Assembly (NCBI RefSeq): GCF_002813915.1
Contig: NZ_CP019335.1
Coordinates: forward strand, 976,388-1,040,387
Direction: 5' to 3'
Length of the DNA: 64,000 nucleotides
From: Tenacibaculum sp. SZ-18
GTDB lineage: Bacteria > Bacteroidota > Bacteroidia > Flavobacteriales > Flavobacteriaceae
Shown here: piece after piece, positions 7,420 through 16,278 of the stretch
How positions within the stretch are numbered: the first letter of the stretch is position 1
Layout of the letters: each line of letters starts with the position of its first letter
Made by a program: the position numbers and the translations under genes
The notes under the pieces: generated by a model
The model's input: the letters and a program-made list of their open reading frames with translations, nothing else
Databases searched by the model: none
Told to the model about the DNA's origin: nothing

Positions 7420-10239
7420 ATGTTTAAAAAATTACTTTCATTATTGTTATTCTTTATAACAATATCAATTACTGCCCAAGTTCCCTCAAGCGGTTTAATT
7501 TCTCATTATAAATTTACCAACGGAAGTTTAAACGATGAAGTATCAAGTGGTGCTTCATTAACTAATACGGCTGGATCCTTACCAAAAAGTATTAATGATC
7601 GTTTTGGAAGTTCGGTTAGTGCTATTGAAAATGATCAGTCTGCCAAAATACGTCGTTCTAATTTTACCTCGTATCAATCAATTGGAGACGATCATACTTT
7701 AAGTTTTAGTTTTTGGATGAAGACAAATACAAATGATGGTAATGCAAGAAATTTATACGATAAATCTAATAAGTCAAATGCAGAATTCTCAACAAGTCCG
7801 GTAAGTGGAGAGAAGGGTTTAGCTATTATATTGAAAAACGGAAAAATTGGGGTTCAATATATTTTTGGAAGAATTGATAATATAGTTTCAGGAGGAAGAA
7901 GATATATAAGGCGTACTAATTTTTCTAATACTAATATAGCAGATGATCAGTGGCATCATGTAACTATTACTATTCGAGCTGATATCACTTCTACTGGTTC
8001 TGCTGTATATCAAAATACAACAGTTTTTTCAAGTTCGATTTATGTAGACGGGATTTTAGATAACTCAGAAAATATTGGTCCAGTATTAAGTTTTGATCCT
8101 AATATATCGTTTGATGAAGATTTATCTTCATACTTATTTCAAGTTCGCTCAGCTTCACTTTCTAGCAGTACCTATTATTCAGATAGTTTTGATGATTTTG
8201 CAATTCATAATAGAATTTTATCTGCTGCTGAAATTCAAAATATTTATAGAGAAAATGAAGACTGTTTGATTTTCCCAACTACCGATTTTACAATTACACG
8301 TACATCAAATAATAACGTAGAATTAGTAATTAATGGCTCAGGTAGTTTTAATATAGCTTATCATAAGAGTTCTGAACCTTTTAGTAATGCAACAATTATT
8401 TCGGCGAACCCGTCGGGTACAACATCAATTTCAGGTTTAGATCCTGTGAGATACTTCTTTTATGTTAAAAATCAAAACTGTAATGATCCAAATTTGGGAT
8501 GGTCTGAAGCAAAAATTTCCGGAACTAGTATATTATATGTTAATGCAAGCGCAGTAGGAAATAATGATGGGGCAGATTGGACAAATGCTTATACAGATAT
8601 ACAAGATGCGTTAACTGTAGCATTAGATGGAGAAGAAATTTGGATAGCAAAAGGAACTTATACGCCTGATTCTTCTGATAGAACTAATCCATTTACAATA
8701 AATACTGAAAATGTAAAAATTTATGGTGGATTTGATGGAACAGAGATCTCTTTATCAGCTAGAGATAATTCTTTGATTCATAACGTTAATAGAACCATTT
8801 TAAGCGGTGATCTTCAAGGAAACGATAACGGAAGTATTTTTGTAAATAAACCAGATCGTTCAGATAATAGTTATCATGTAGTGGATATTAGAGGCGATAA
8901 TGTTTTACTAGATGGAGTTACAATTTCTGGAGGACATGCCAATGGCGCTAATGATTTCAGGCTAGGTGCTGCAATATACATAACCAGTAATATTGATAAA
9001 TTTACGATTAGAAACTCTCGTTTAGAGGAAAATGCAGGTGTCATCGGAGGAGCTTTATATTCTCGTGTTTCCGGTAGTTCAGTACAAAATTATAATGTTG
9101 ATTCATGTATTTTCAAAAACAATGTTAGTACAAATGTAGCTGCTGCATTATTTGCTACTCCAGGAGATAATACAAGTATGAATTTTACTATTTCGAATTC
9201 ACTATTTGAAAACAATAGAACAGAAGATAATGGTTCAGCTTTAGGAAGAGGGTTAAGTGCTATTTGGTTAAGAGCTTTTAATACAGGAAGTGTTATTTCG
9301 CCTACAATTGTAAATAATACTTTTGTAAATAATAGAAATGAAGGAACAGGGAGTTCAGACTTCGCTACTGTAGGTTTAAGTCAGGAAAATGGAACCTTCG
9401 GAACAATTAATATTGCAAATAATATTTTTTGGGGAAATACAGATAATAGTGGTAATACATCACTTGCCTTTGGTAGAAGAACAGATTCAAGTATAGCTCC
9501 AGGAATATCGGTGAGTAATAGTATTGACGAGAATAATTTTTCTAATATTCCAATGGGAAATGTAATCAATAGCTCTAATTCTGATCCTTTATTTACTGAT
9601 GCAGTAAACGGAGATTTTACCCTTCAGACGGTGTCACCTGCTGTGGATAGTGGTGATAATACAAAAATCCCTACTGGAATTGTAACTGATTTATTGGGTA
9701 AAGTTAGAATCCATAATACAACTGTTGATATAGGAGCTTATGAATTTGGAGCAACGAGTTATTTACCGAGATATTTAACAATAAATGCTGTGAATGGAAC
9801 AGTTTCTACAAATCCAAATTTTACTAATGGGATTTATAATGATGGAACTTCAATTGAATTGACAGCTACACCAGCTTCAGGTTATCAATTTGATGGATGG
9901 AGTGGAGATGTAACAGGAACTACAAATCCATTAACGATTACAATGGATGCTGATAAAACAGTTACAGCAATGTTCAGTGCAGTTACTGCTAGCGTAGTTG
10001 ACTTAGAATTTAACAAAGAAGTAAAGGTGTACCCAATTCCAGCTACTGATATATTGAATATTGAAATAGTCAATGAGTACCAAATTAAGAAAGTGGTAAT
10101 TTATAGTTTACTAGGTAAAAAAGTTATTGAAACAAAAGAGACAAAGGTGAATATTTCTGAATTAGTAAATGGAGTCTATTTGTTAATGGTAACAAATGAG
10201 GAGGGAAGAGTTGCATCAAGAAGAATTATTAAAATGTAG
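7420..10239 (+). CDS. T9SS-secreted surface protein: LamG-like, beta-helix, InlB-type repeat, sorting domain
   Basis: A 939-residue secreted protein. It starts with a signal peptide (MFKKLLSLLLFFITISITAQ), followed by a LamG/concanavalin-like domain (about 20-280), then a parallel beta-helix region with repeated short strands (about 370-780). A divergent InlB B-repeat (GYQFDGWSGDVTGTTNP near 825-860) comes next, and a type A T9SS sorting domain closes the protein (VKVYPIPATDILNI through RRIIKM, last 70 residues). Such proteins pass through the type IX machinery and are attached to or released from the cell surface, often as glycan-binding proteins or adhesins. No catalytic residues are evident. 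The ATG at 7420 is preferred to a TTG at 7408. Site B lies upstream, suggesting control by the adjacent kinase/LytTR pair. Confidence 0.88.
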   Translation: MFKKLLSLLLFFITISITAQVPSSGLISHYKFTNGSLNDEVSSGASLTNTAGSLPKSINDRFGSSVSAIENDQSAKIRRSNFTSYQSIGDDHTLSFSFWMKTNTNDGNARNLYDKSNKSNAEFSTSPVSGEKGLAIILKNGKIGVQYIFGRIDNIVSGGRRYIRRTNFSNTNIADDQWHHVTITIRADITSTGSAVYQNTTVFSSSIYVDGILDNSENIGPVLSFDPNISFDEDLSSYLFQVRSASLSSSTYYSDSFDDFAIHNRILSAAEIQNIYRENEDCLIFPTTDFTITRTSNNNVELVINGSGSFNIAYHKSSEPFSNATIISANPSGTTSISGLDPVRYFFYVKNQNCNDPNLGWSEAKISGTSILYVNASAVGNNDGADWTNAYTDIQDALTVALDGEEIWIAKGTYTPDSSDRTNPFTINTENVKIYGGFDGTEISLSARDNSLIHNVNRTILSGDLQGNDNGSIFVNKPDRSDNSYHVVDIRGDNVLLDGVTISGGHANGANDFRLGAAIYITSNIDKFTIRNSRLEENAGVIGGALYSRVSGSSVQNYNVDSCIFKNNVSTNVAAALFATPGDNTSMNFTISNSLFENNRTEDNGSALGRGLSAIWLRAFNTGSVISPTIVNNTFVNNRNEGTGSSDFATVGLSQENGTFGTINIANNIFWGNTDNSGNTSLAFGRRTDSSIAPGISVSNSIDENNFSNIPMGNVINSSNSDPLFTDAVNGDFTLQTVSPAVDSGDNTKIPTGIVTDLLGKVRIHNTTVDIGAYEFGATSYLPRYLTINAVNGTVSTNPNFTNGIYNDGTSIELTATPASGYQFDGWSGDVTGTTNPLTITMDADKTVTAMFSAVTASVVDLEFNKEVKVYPIPATDILNIEIVNEYQIKKVVIYSLLGKKVIETKETKVNISELVNGVYLLMVTNEEGRVASRRIIKM

Positions 10240-10241
10240 AT

Positions 10242-10328
10242 ATGCGAAAGATTAAAAAGTACCAACTCGAAATTTTAATTTTCGTGTTGTATGGACTTAT
10301 TTTTTATATCATGTTTAGCATATTTTAA
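10242..10328 (+). CDS. Possible 28-residue single-span membrane peptide
   Basis: A short frame opens 2 bases after the preceding stop and encodes a basic N-terminus (MRKIKKYQLE) followed by a hydrophobic helix (ILIFVLYGLIFYIMF), ending immediately before the terminator. The positive-inside layout and its tight fit between stop and terminator favour a real small protein co-transcribed with the T9SS gene. It is too short for homology, and no clear ribosome binding site is visible. Confidence 0.4.
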   Translation: MRKIKKYQLEILIFVLYGLIFYIMFSIF

Positions 10329-10334
10329 ATATTT

Positions 10335-10364
10335 AACCTGAGGTGTATTTACCTCAGGTTTTTT
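10335..10364 (+). terminator. Rho-independent terminator after the T9SS gene
   Basis: AACCTGAGGT (10335-10344) pairs with ACCTCAGGTT (10351-10360) across a six-base loop, followed by T-rich sequence. Confidence 0.85.
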
Positions 10365-10375
10365 ATTTTTATGAT

Positions 10376-10798
10376 ATGAAATTTTACCAGAAAGAAGTTA
10401 CATTACCTCGTTTTGAAAGGGGGTATCATTTAATTACTCATCTTATAGAGAATATAGTTCCTGAAATAGAAAATATAACAATCGGACAGTTTCAAGCTTT
10501 TATTAAACATACTTCTGCAAGTCTGACTATCAATGAAAATGCTGATCCAACGGTGCGTATGGATTTTGAAACACATATTAATAAAATGATCCCTGAAAAT
10601 ATGCCGTATTTCAAACACGATTATGAAGGTTCAGATGATATGCCAGCACATATTAAATCTTCAATGCTTGGTTGTCAAGTAACGATTCCAATTACGAATG
10701 GGACATTGAATTTGGGAACATGGCAAGGAATTTATTTAGGAGAACACAGAAATTATGGAGGAAACAGAAAAGTTATAATTACTGTTTTTGGAGTGTAG
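10376..10798 (+). CDS. YjbQ / UPF0047 family protein
   Basis: The 140-residue product matches the compact YjbQ family throughout: FIKHTSASLTINENADPTV, HDYEGSDDMPAHIKSSMLG, then GTWQGIYLGEHRN and a VITVFG end. E. coli YjbQ has been linked to weak thiamine-phosphate synthase activity, but the physiological role is unclear; conserved His residues suggest a metal or phosphate site. The ATG at 10376 gives the usual length; the frame could begin at a GTG at 10343, but that codon lies inside the preceding terminator. It converges with the next minus-strand gene with only 7 bases between them. Confidence 0.85.
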   Translation: MKFYQKEVTLPRFERGYHLITHLIENIVPEIENITIGQFQAFIKHTSASLTINENADPTVRMDFETHINKMIPENMPYFKHDYEGSDDMPAHIKSSMLGCQVTIPITNGTLNLGTWQGIYLGEHRNYGGNRKVIITVFGV

Positions 10799-10805
10799 GG
10801 GAATT

Positions 10806-11291
10806 TCAGAAAATAACATATAATAAGTTAACAAGCAGAAAAACTTTAGCGACAAGGTCAATTACATATAGTTTACTCAGAAAGAAATAACTAATAACAA
10901 TGGCCATGAGCATGCATAACGGAAATTGAAATCCATAAAACTCTCTAAAAGTATTATGTTCTGTTGTACCGTTTTTGGTTGCTTCATAATAATTCACTTC
11001 ACCAAATAATGCAGATTCATAAATTATGATATCTTCTCGTTCGTTAACGGAAAAAGCAAAGTCTGAAGAGCAATAAAAATTATTATGTTCAGTATAAATT
11101 TCGTAGGAGTATTTCCTAGTTTCATTGTGAGATCTATTGTAGTGATTTGGGACATCTCTTTGAACAGTAATTTTGGTTATTTTCTCATGTTTAATTTTAT
11201 CGTAATACGAATAATCATAAATAATTAAAAATCCTATAAGAAGGAAAAAGCAATTGTATAACAATTGCTTTTTTCTGTTTTCTGAAACCAT
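10806..11291 (-). CDS. Hypothetical membrane protein (161 aa)
   Basis: Family not recognised. The product has a hydrophobic helix near residues 10-27, a polar Tyr/Asn-rich region of about 90 residues, and a strongly hydrophobic C-terminal third (about 120-160) that fits two helices. The ATG lies two bases after the stop of the large AAA+ gene, which suggests translational coupling. A strong hairpin with a T tract (11245-11273) lies inside codons 7-16, so much of the upstream transcription may stop before this gene is completed. A role with the upstream envelope-stress locus is possible but only inferred from position. Confidence 0.6.
   Translation of the reverse strand: MVSENRKKQLLYNCFFLLIGFLIIYDYSYYDKIKHEKITKITVQRDVPNHYNRSHNETRKYSYEIYTEHNNFYCSSDFAFSVNEREDIIIYESALFGEVNYYEATKNGTTEHNTFREFYGFQFPLCMLMAIVISYFFLSKLYVIDLVAKVFLLVNLLYVIF
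11245..11273 (-). terminator. Terminator-like hairpin inside the start of the 161-aa gene
   Basis: AAAAAGCAATTG (11245-11256) pairs with CAATTGCTTTTT (11262-11273) over a five-base loop. Read on the minus strand it ends in five T and lies 21 bases past the stop of the AAA+ ATPase gene. It falls within the coding region of the next gene rather than in a spacer. Confidence 0.6.
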
Positions 11292-11293
11292 AT

Positions 11294-14200
11294 TTACTTT
11301 TCTAATCCTTTTTGAAGTGCTTCTTTAATTCCTTCTAAGTTTTCAGAGAAAGCCATCATTTGACTTAATATTTGAGCCATTTCATTCTTGTCTCCGAAGC
11401 CTTTCAGTTTATTGTTTTTCAAGAAGATTTCTTTAATATTATTCCAACGAGCGCTTTCCTCTTCTGAAAGTTTATTTATAAGCTCTTTATATTTCAATAA
11501 GTTTCCTTCGGCTGCTGAGGTTAAAGTTTGTGATTCACTCTCGTAATGCGATAATAGTAAACGTTGTAATTCATCATTGTTCATAATAGGAACAATTTTC
11601 GCAACTAATTTATTCATATCACGATACGATCCTTGTAATTTAAAAGAAGGTTCGGTTCTATATTGATCTTCCATTGCGGCAGATTGAATATAAGCTTGAT
11701 TTACTTTTAAAACTGTGTCGCGAACCGTAATTACTTTCTCTAAAACAGATGTGTAATCTTGAATTTCCTGCTTCGTGTGATTTCCTTTCAAATCAACATC
11801 ACCTGTATTATTTTCAACTTTATCAATTAAAGAATATACATCTTCAAAATATTTACTACTTAATTGGTGTAAAACAGGATTTGATGTTAATGAGTTTTCT
11901 ATTAAACTCAATTTGAATAAATGCGCTGTATCTCCAATTATGTCTCCTAAATTATAAATATCTGCACGGTTAGCTAACATATCTGGAATTTGAAAACGAT
12001 CTCCACTTTCTGTATATGGATTTCCAGCCATGATTACGCAGAATTTCTTGCCACGTAAGTCGTATGTTTTCGGTTTACCGTTAAAAACACCTTCAACTTT
12101 ACGAGTTCCATCAGATAATGAAATAAACTTTTGTAAAAATTCAGGATTACAATGTTGTATATCGTCTAAATATAACATCACATTATCGCCCATTTCAAAA
12201 GCCAAGTTCAACTTTTTTAATTCTTCTCTAGATGCTGAATTATTAGCGGACATTGGATCGACCGAAGTTACTTCATGACCAATAGCAGGACCATTAATTT
12301 TCATGAATACCAAACCTAATCGATTTGATATGTATTCCATTAAAGTGGTTTTACCATAACCTGGAGGAGAAATTAATAATAACATTCCCATTCTGTCGGT
12401 ACGTTTGTTGTCACCAACTGTTCCAAGTTGTTTCGCTAAATTATCTCCGATTAAAGGAAAGTAAACTTGATCAATTAATTTATTTCTAACAAAAGAAGAT
12501 AGAACTCTAGGTTTAAATTCTTCTAACTTTAAATCTTCTTTTAGCCGATCTGTTACCTCTTGTTTTGCTTCTTTATATTGAATATAGCTTGGAACTTCTA
12601 CAGAAACGAAATGTTCAAGTTTCTGCATAAATTCATGGTAATTAAATTTAAAAACTCCTTCAACAAGAGAGTTGTGATCTCCTTTTAAGTTTTCAATATT
12701 TTCTATTGGATGAACTGCTTTAATTTCAGAATTTGATTCGTGTTCAAATAATGAAATACAAACCATTTCATCGATGTATGATAGTGTGCTTTTATCTTTT
12801 GTAGAAAGAAAAGAAGCAATCCATTGTTTTGCTAAGTTTATTTTATCTGTATAGTTTTCAATTTTATCAATCCCGCTCTTAAACTTGTGATAAGCATCTT
12901 GTTTTTTCAAAGTTTTGATAAAATCTTCTTTTAAGCTAAAGGCATCTGTACTTAATTGAAACGTGTTATTCGCTTTCAGTTCATCAAATAAATAGTGTGC
13001 AATTTCAGTAGAATTTTCAGATCTGAAAAGTTTAGAATTCTCTGCAAAAATTGCAATTGTTTCACTCAGGTTTTCGATGATAAATGAATACGATTCACTA
13101 TCTGGAAAAACACTTAAAACTTCTCCAGAAGCTTTTATATTAGAATTAAGTAATGTTTGTTGTTCTTCTTCCAAAGAATTCCAAAAATACTGTGCATATC
13201 CTCTAACAGTAGGAGAGAAGGTAAGTAATCCTAACTCATGATGTTTATGAACAAGTGTGTGTAATATTTGACTAGCATCTACATCATGAACTCCTTTTAC
13301 ATATCCTTCAGAATATAAGTTACTACTTTCTTTTTGTACAACTTCAAGTAATTGTTCTACTGTTTTATTTAATAATTCAGATTCAGGTTTACTCTTGAAA
13401 ATTTTATAAGCTAAATAAGCTGCTCTGTAAACATCACCGTTTTCTGAAACTAACTCTTGATTCCAATATTTTTTTGATTGTAGTAAGATTTCATTATCAA
13501 TGGTATCATAAAAATCGGTACCTGTTAAATGATAATAAAGCTCTTCATCTTTATAAACAATGGTTAAGTCTAATACTTGTTTATTTACGCCGAATTTATG
13601 TTTTCCTAGTTTGATTATATTTTCACCATCCTCATATAATTCTTGCTTGTCTTTTAATTTTCTTAGTGCATCTTCTTTAGCAACTTTTAATTGAGTTTCT
13701 ATTGCTTCAGCTTTTCCGGCATCATTTAATTCTTTTAATTGATTAACAATGTCTCTTACCTTGTTAATCATTAAGTCAGCAGCAAAATAACCGTTAATAT
13801 CTTCAACCGTATCGAAGCTCTGGGCTTTTTTTGCAACTCCTTTTAAAATTCTCTCTGATGCAGTTTGAAGAGCAACGGCTTTTTTATTTCTTTTTTCAAT
13901 TAAGTTATTCTTTCTAGTGTCAAAAGCAGCGTGAATTTCTTCACGTTTTTCAATAATTTGACCAATAAATTCTTCGAAATCAGCAAATTTACCTTCTAAT
14001 TCTTCTAATTGAATGGCAGTTTTAGTTAAGAATTCATCGCATTTTTCTGGCGTTGTAGCCATGTCAATATAGTTGATGATACTTTGATCAATCAATTTTA
14101 ATTGCGCAACAAAATCTGCTTTCGCTTCAGAACTACCAAGACTCTTAATTGAGTTTTTAATTCCTGCTTTTAATTGATTTAACGTGGCAAAAATCAACGA

Positions 14201-16147
14201 AATGTTATCAATTATTTTTGTTGACTGAGATGTATCTTCAATTTCAAGATTTGAAACGATATCAATTAACATTTCCAAATCAGCAGTAATTTGATTTACT
14301 TCTTTTTCTAAAGCTTTTGCATCAACGACTTTTTTGATTTCAGGTAAAGCTTTTTCTTTTTCTGAAACTCTCTTATGATAAGGAGCTAGTGCCTTATCAT
14401 TCAGTAAAAATTGAATACAACGTTTCGAAATTAAGTTATTTTGTTCTGCAACTTGTTCTTCTAGTGCTTCTAAATGTTCTTTTTGAATATATCGAACATC
14501 ATGCAAACTAATTACTTCACCACGTAAACTTCTAAGTTGACTTAACAACCCAACAAAGTCATCAATAGATTTAAAAGAAGTACTTCTTATTTTACTGAAA
14601 AGCTCATCAGATTTCTTATTGATTTCTTGAGTAGCTTTTTCTGCCTGTTTTTTTAATTGAACTACTTTTTCAAATTCTTCAATAGCAGCATTAGCGGCTT
14701 CATTAATTTGAAGAATTGGTTCATTTAATTGATGCGTTTCTTCTTCAGGAAGCCAATAATAAGTGTCATTTATATCTTTCGATATTTTTGCAATATCATT
14801 ATATAAGCCAGTATAATTATCCTCTTTGTTTAAGAGGTTAATTAACTCATGACATTCAGCCATGGCTCTTACAATGTCTTTATTCCCAATTTTAAATAAT
14901 AAAGTATCAGTGTGTTGGGACGGCATAAAACTTCCTTTTAAATAAGGAGTTTGCCAAATTTGCACTACATGATGTTTTGTTTGTTCATTTTCTGTACGGA
15001 AGTAACATAATTCACCATTTTCAAGTAGGGTGAAACCATTACATATTATTGGAGTTTTTACTTCTTGTTCAATGATGTTGTATGACATCAAAATGTATAA
15101 ACCGCGAATGGTAGCATAAAATACATATAAAAAGTCTTCGCCATTAGGAGAACTAACTTTCTTTTGAAATTTTACTTCTTTTACATCACTTTCAAAGATT
15201 TTGTATTCCCCGGTTTGTAAGTAATAACCATTTGGGAAAATAATTCCATGTCCGTCCGGAAGTTGAACAGCAGTATCTTTTATACTGTCAATTCTTTGAA
15301 CTTCTTGTAGTTTATGATTATAAACAAAATAACGATGATCTTCCTGAAAAGGTTTAATTTCTAAAGTCGTTAAATTACCTAAATCTCCATATCTAAACTG
15401 ACCATCATCTAAAGTTTGGTCATAATGTTCAACTGGTTCAGATAAAATTCCTTTTCCATCGTCTGTATTGTCCTCAATTTTAATGGTTAAATCACCTCCA
15501 ATGGTTTCAACAAAAACTTTATCCAGAACTGAAATATGCGAATGTGTTCCATAGCGATGCATATCTCTAGTAACTTCTTGCCACTGGAATTCGTGTTGTG
15601 TTGGAAATTTATATTCATGTTCACTTCGGTTGTCAACATATTGAAGTGAATTATCGTTGATTAACCATTTAAAGGTTTTTATGTCATTGGTATTTTCGCT
15701 AAGTTGAAATACCATATGAAGGTAGTTTCCAACAATGGCGAACTTAGAGAAGATCGTATTACGATAGTACTTGTAAAGGTTGGTGAAATCATTTATAAAA
15801 AGGTCGTCATTTATTAAGTCGAGCGTTTGTAAATGAAAGTGATTTTCTTTGAATTCATAAACACTAAATACATCCGATAATTTGATGTCTGTTCGTAATC
15901 CAAAGTGTACGTTATATCCGAAAATTGAAGTATTACCAAATGACACAATATCTCTGGCAATACAGTTATTTTCAGTATTAATTCTATCGTTAGCAATTAA
16001 TTTGGTTTCTACATTACCAAAAACATGTTTTCTAGCATCATTTAACTTATGTAATCTACTTTGTAGTTCTTGCTTTTGTTTTTGCAATCTACCTTGAATG
16101 ATTTCATAGGTTCCTCCGTCTAATTGTTGATTGTTTTGGTTTTCCAT
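11294..16147 (-). CDS. Giant AAA+ ATPase, 'DNA repair ATPase' (DUF3686-like) family
   Basis: A 1617-residue cytoplasmic protein. The first ~430 residues are beta-rich, followed by long helical coiled-coil segments (about 430-900), a further helical region, and an AAA+ domain. That domain has Walker A SPPGYGKTTL near 1258-1268, Walker B VMLYLDDIQH near 1320-1330 and a sensor-1-like region FCVIMAGNPYTESG near 1365, which resembles MoxR-type AAA+ proteins. The layout matches proteins annotated as 'DNA repair ATPase' in flavobacteria, but I see no nuclease or helicase motif; the name is historical. It lies downstream of pspA, yqiJ-like and flotillin genes, separated by a terminator, so it probably has its own promoter. 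Context suggests membrane-stress remodelling. Confidence 0.85.
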   Translation of the reverse strand: MENQNNQQLDGGTYEIIQGRLQKQKQELQSRLHKLNDARKHVFGNVETKLIANDRINTENNCIARDIVSFGNTSIFGYNVHFGLRTDIKLSDVFSVYEFKENHFHLQTLDLINDDLFINDFTNLYKYYRNTIFSKFAIVGNYLHMVFQLSENTNDIKTFKWLINDNSLQYVDNRSEHEYKFPTQHEFQWQEVTRDMHRYGTHSHISVLDKVFVETIGGDLTIKIEDNTDDGKGILSEPVEHYDQTLDDGQFRYGDLGNLTTLEIKPFQEDHRYFVYNHKLQEVQRIDSIKDTAVQLPDGHGIIFPNGYYLQTGEYKIFESDVKEVKFQKKVSSPNGEDFLYVFYATIRGLYILMSYNIIEQEVKTPIICNGFTLLENGELCYFRTENEQTKHHVVQIWQTPYLKGSFMPSQHTDTLLFKIGNKDIVRAMAECHELINLLNKEDNYTGLYNDIAKISKDINDTYYWLPEEETHQLNEPILQINEAANAAIEEFEKVVQLKKQAEKATQEINKKSDELFSKIRSTSFKSIDDFVGLLSQLRSLRGEVISLHDVRYIQKEHLEALEEQVAEQNNLISKRCIQFLLNDKALAPYHKRVSEKEKALPEIKKVVDAKALEKEVNQITADLEMLIDIVSNLEIEDTSQSTKIIDNISLIFATLNQLKAGIKNSIKSLGSSEAKADFVAQLKLIDQSIINYIDMATTPEKCDEFLTKTAIQLEELEGKFADFEEFIGQIIEKREEIHAAFDTRKNNLIEKRNKKAVALQTASERILKGVAKKAQSFDTVEDINGYFAADLMINKVRDIVNQLKELNDAGKAEAIETQLKVAKEDALRKLKDKQELYEDGENIIKLGKHKFGVNKQVLDLTIVYKDEELYYHLTGTDFYDTIDNEILLQSKKYWNQELVSENGDVYRAAYLAYKIFKSKPESELLNKTVEQLLEVVQKESSNLYSEGYVKGVHDVDASQILHTLVHKHHELGLLTFSPTVRGYAQYFWNSLEEEQQTLLNSNIKASGEVLSVFPDSESYSFIIENLSETIAIFAENSKLFRSENSTEIAHYLFDELKANNTFQLSTDAFSLKEDFIKTLKKQDAYHKFKSGIDKIENYTDKINLAKQWIASFLSTKDKSTLSYIDEMVCISLFEHESNSEIKAVHPIENIENLKGDHNSLVEGVFKFNYHEFMQKLEHFVSVEVPSYIQYKEAKQEVTDRLKEDLKLEEFKPRVLSSFVRNKLIDQVYFPLIGDNLAKQLGTVGDNKRTDRMGMLLLISPPGYGKTTLMEYISNRLGLVFMKINGPAIGHEVTSVDPMSANNSASREELKKLNLAFEMGDNVMLYLDDIQHCNPEFLQKFISLSDGTRKVEGVFNGKPKTYDLRGKKFCVIMAGNPYTESGDRFQIPDMLANRADIYNLGDIIGDTAHLFKLSLIENSLTSNPVLHQLSSKYFEDVYSLIDKVENNTGDVDLKGNHTKQEIQDYTSVLEKVITVRDTVLKVNQAYIQSAAMEDQYRTEPSFKLQGSYRDMNKLVAKIVPIMNNDELQRLLLSHYESESQTLTSAAEGNLLKYKELINKLSEEESARWNNIKEIFLKNNKLKGFGDKNEMAQILSQMMAFSENLEGIKEALQKGLEK

Positions 16148-16176
16148 ATATTTTTAGCGTCTGGATTGTTAGATGT

Positions 16177-16229
16177 AAGGAACAAAGAATGTTCCTTAAA
16201 AGTTTGGAAATTGAGTGCAATACACTCAA
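16177..16229 (-). promoter_or_regulatory. Two hairpins in the leader of the AAA+ gene
   Basis: Two inverted repeats lie between the flotillin terminator and the AAA+ start: AAGGAAC/GTTCCTT (16177-16183, 16191-16197) and TTGAGTG/CACTCAA (16211-16217, 16223-16229). They would fold in a leader transcript of the ATPase gene, or could bind a regulator. Function unknown. Confidence 0.35.
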
Positions 16230-16230
16230 A

Positions 16231-16267
16231 ACAAAAAAGAAAAAGCCTAGAGCAATTTGTCTAGGCT
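16231..16267 (-). terminator. Rho-independent terminator after the flotillin gene
   Basis: On the minus strand, AGCCTAGA pairs with TCTAGGCT (16244-16251, 16260-16267) over an eight-base loop and runs into a T-rich tract. It closes the CesT-pspA-yqiJ-flotillin transcript 12 bases after the flotillin stop. Confidence 0.85.
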
Positions 16268-16278
16268 CTTTATGAGTA

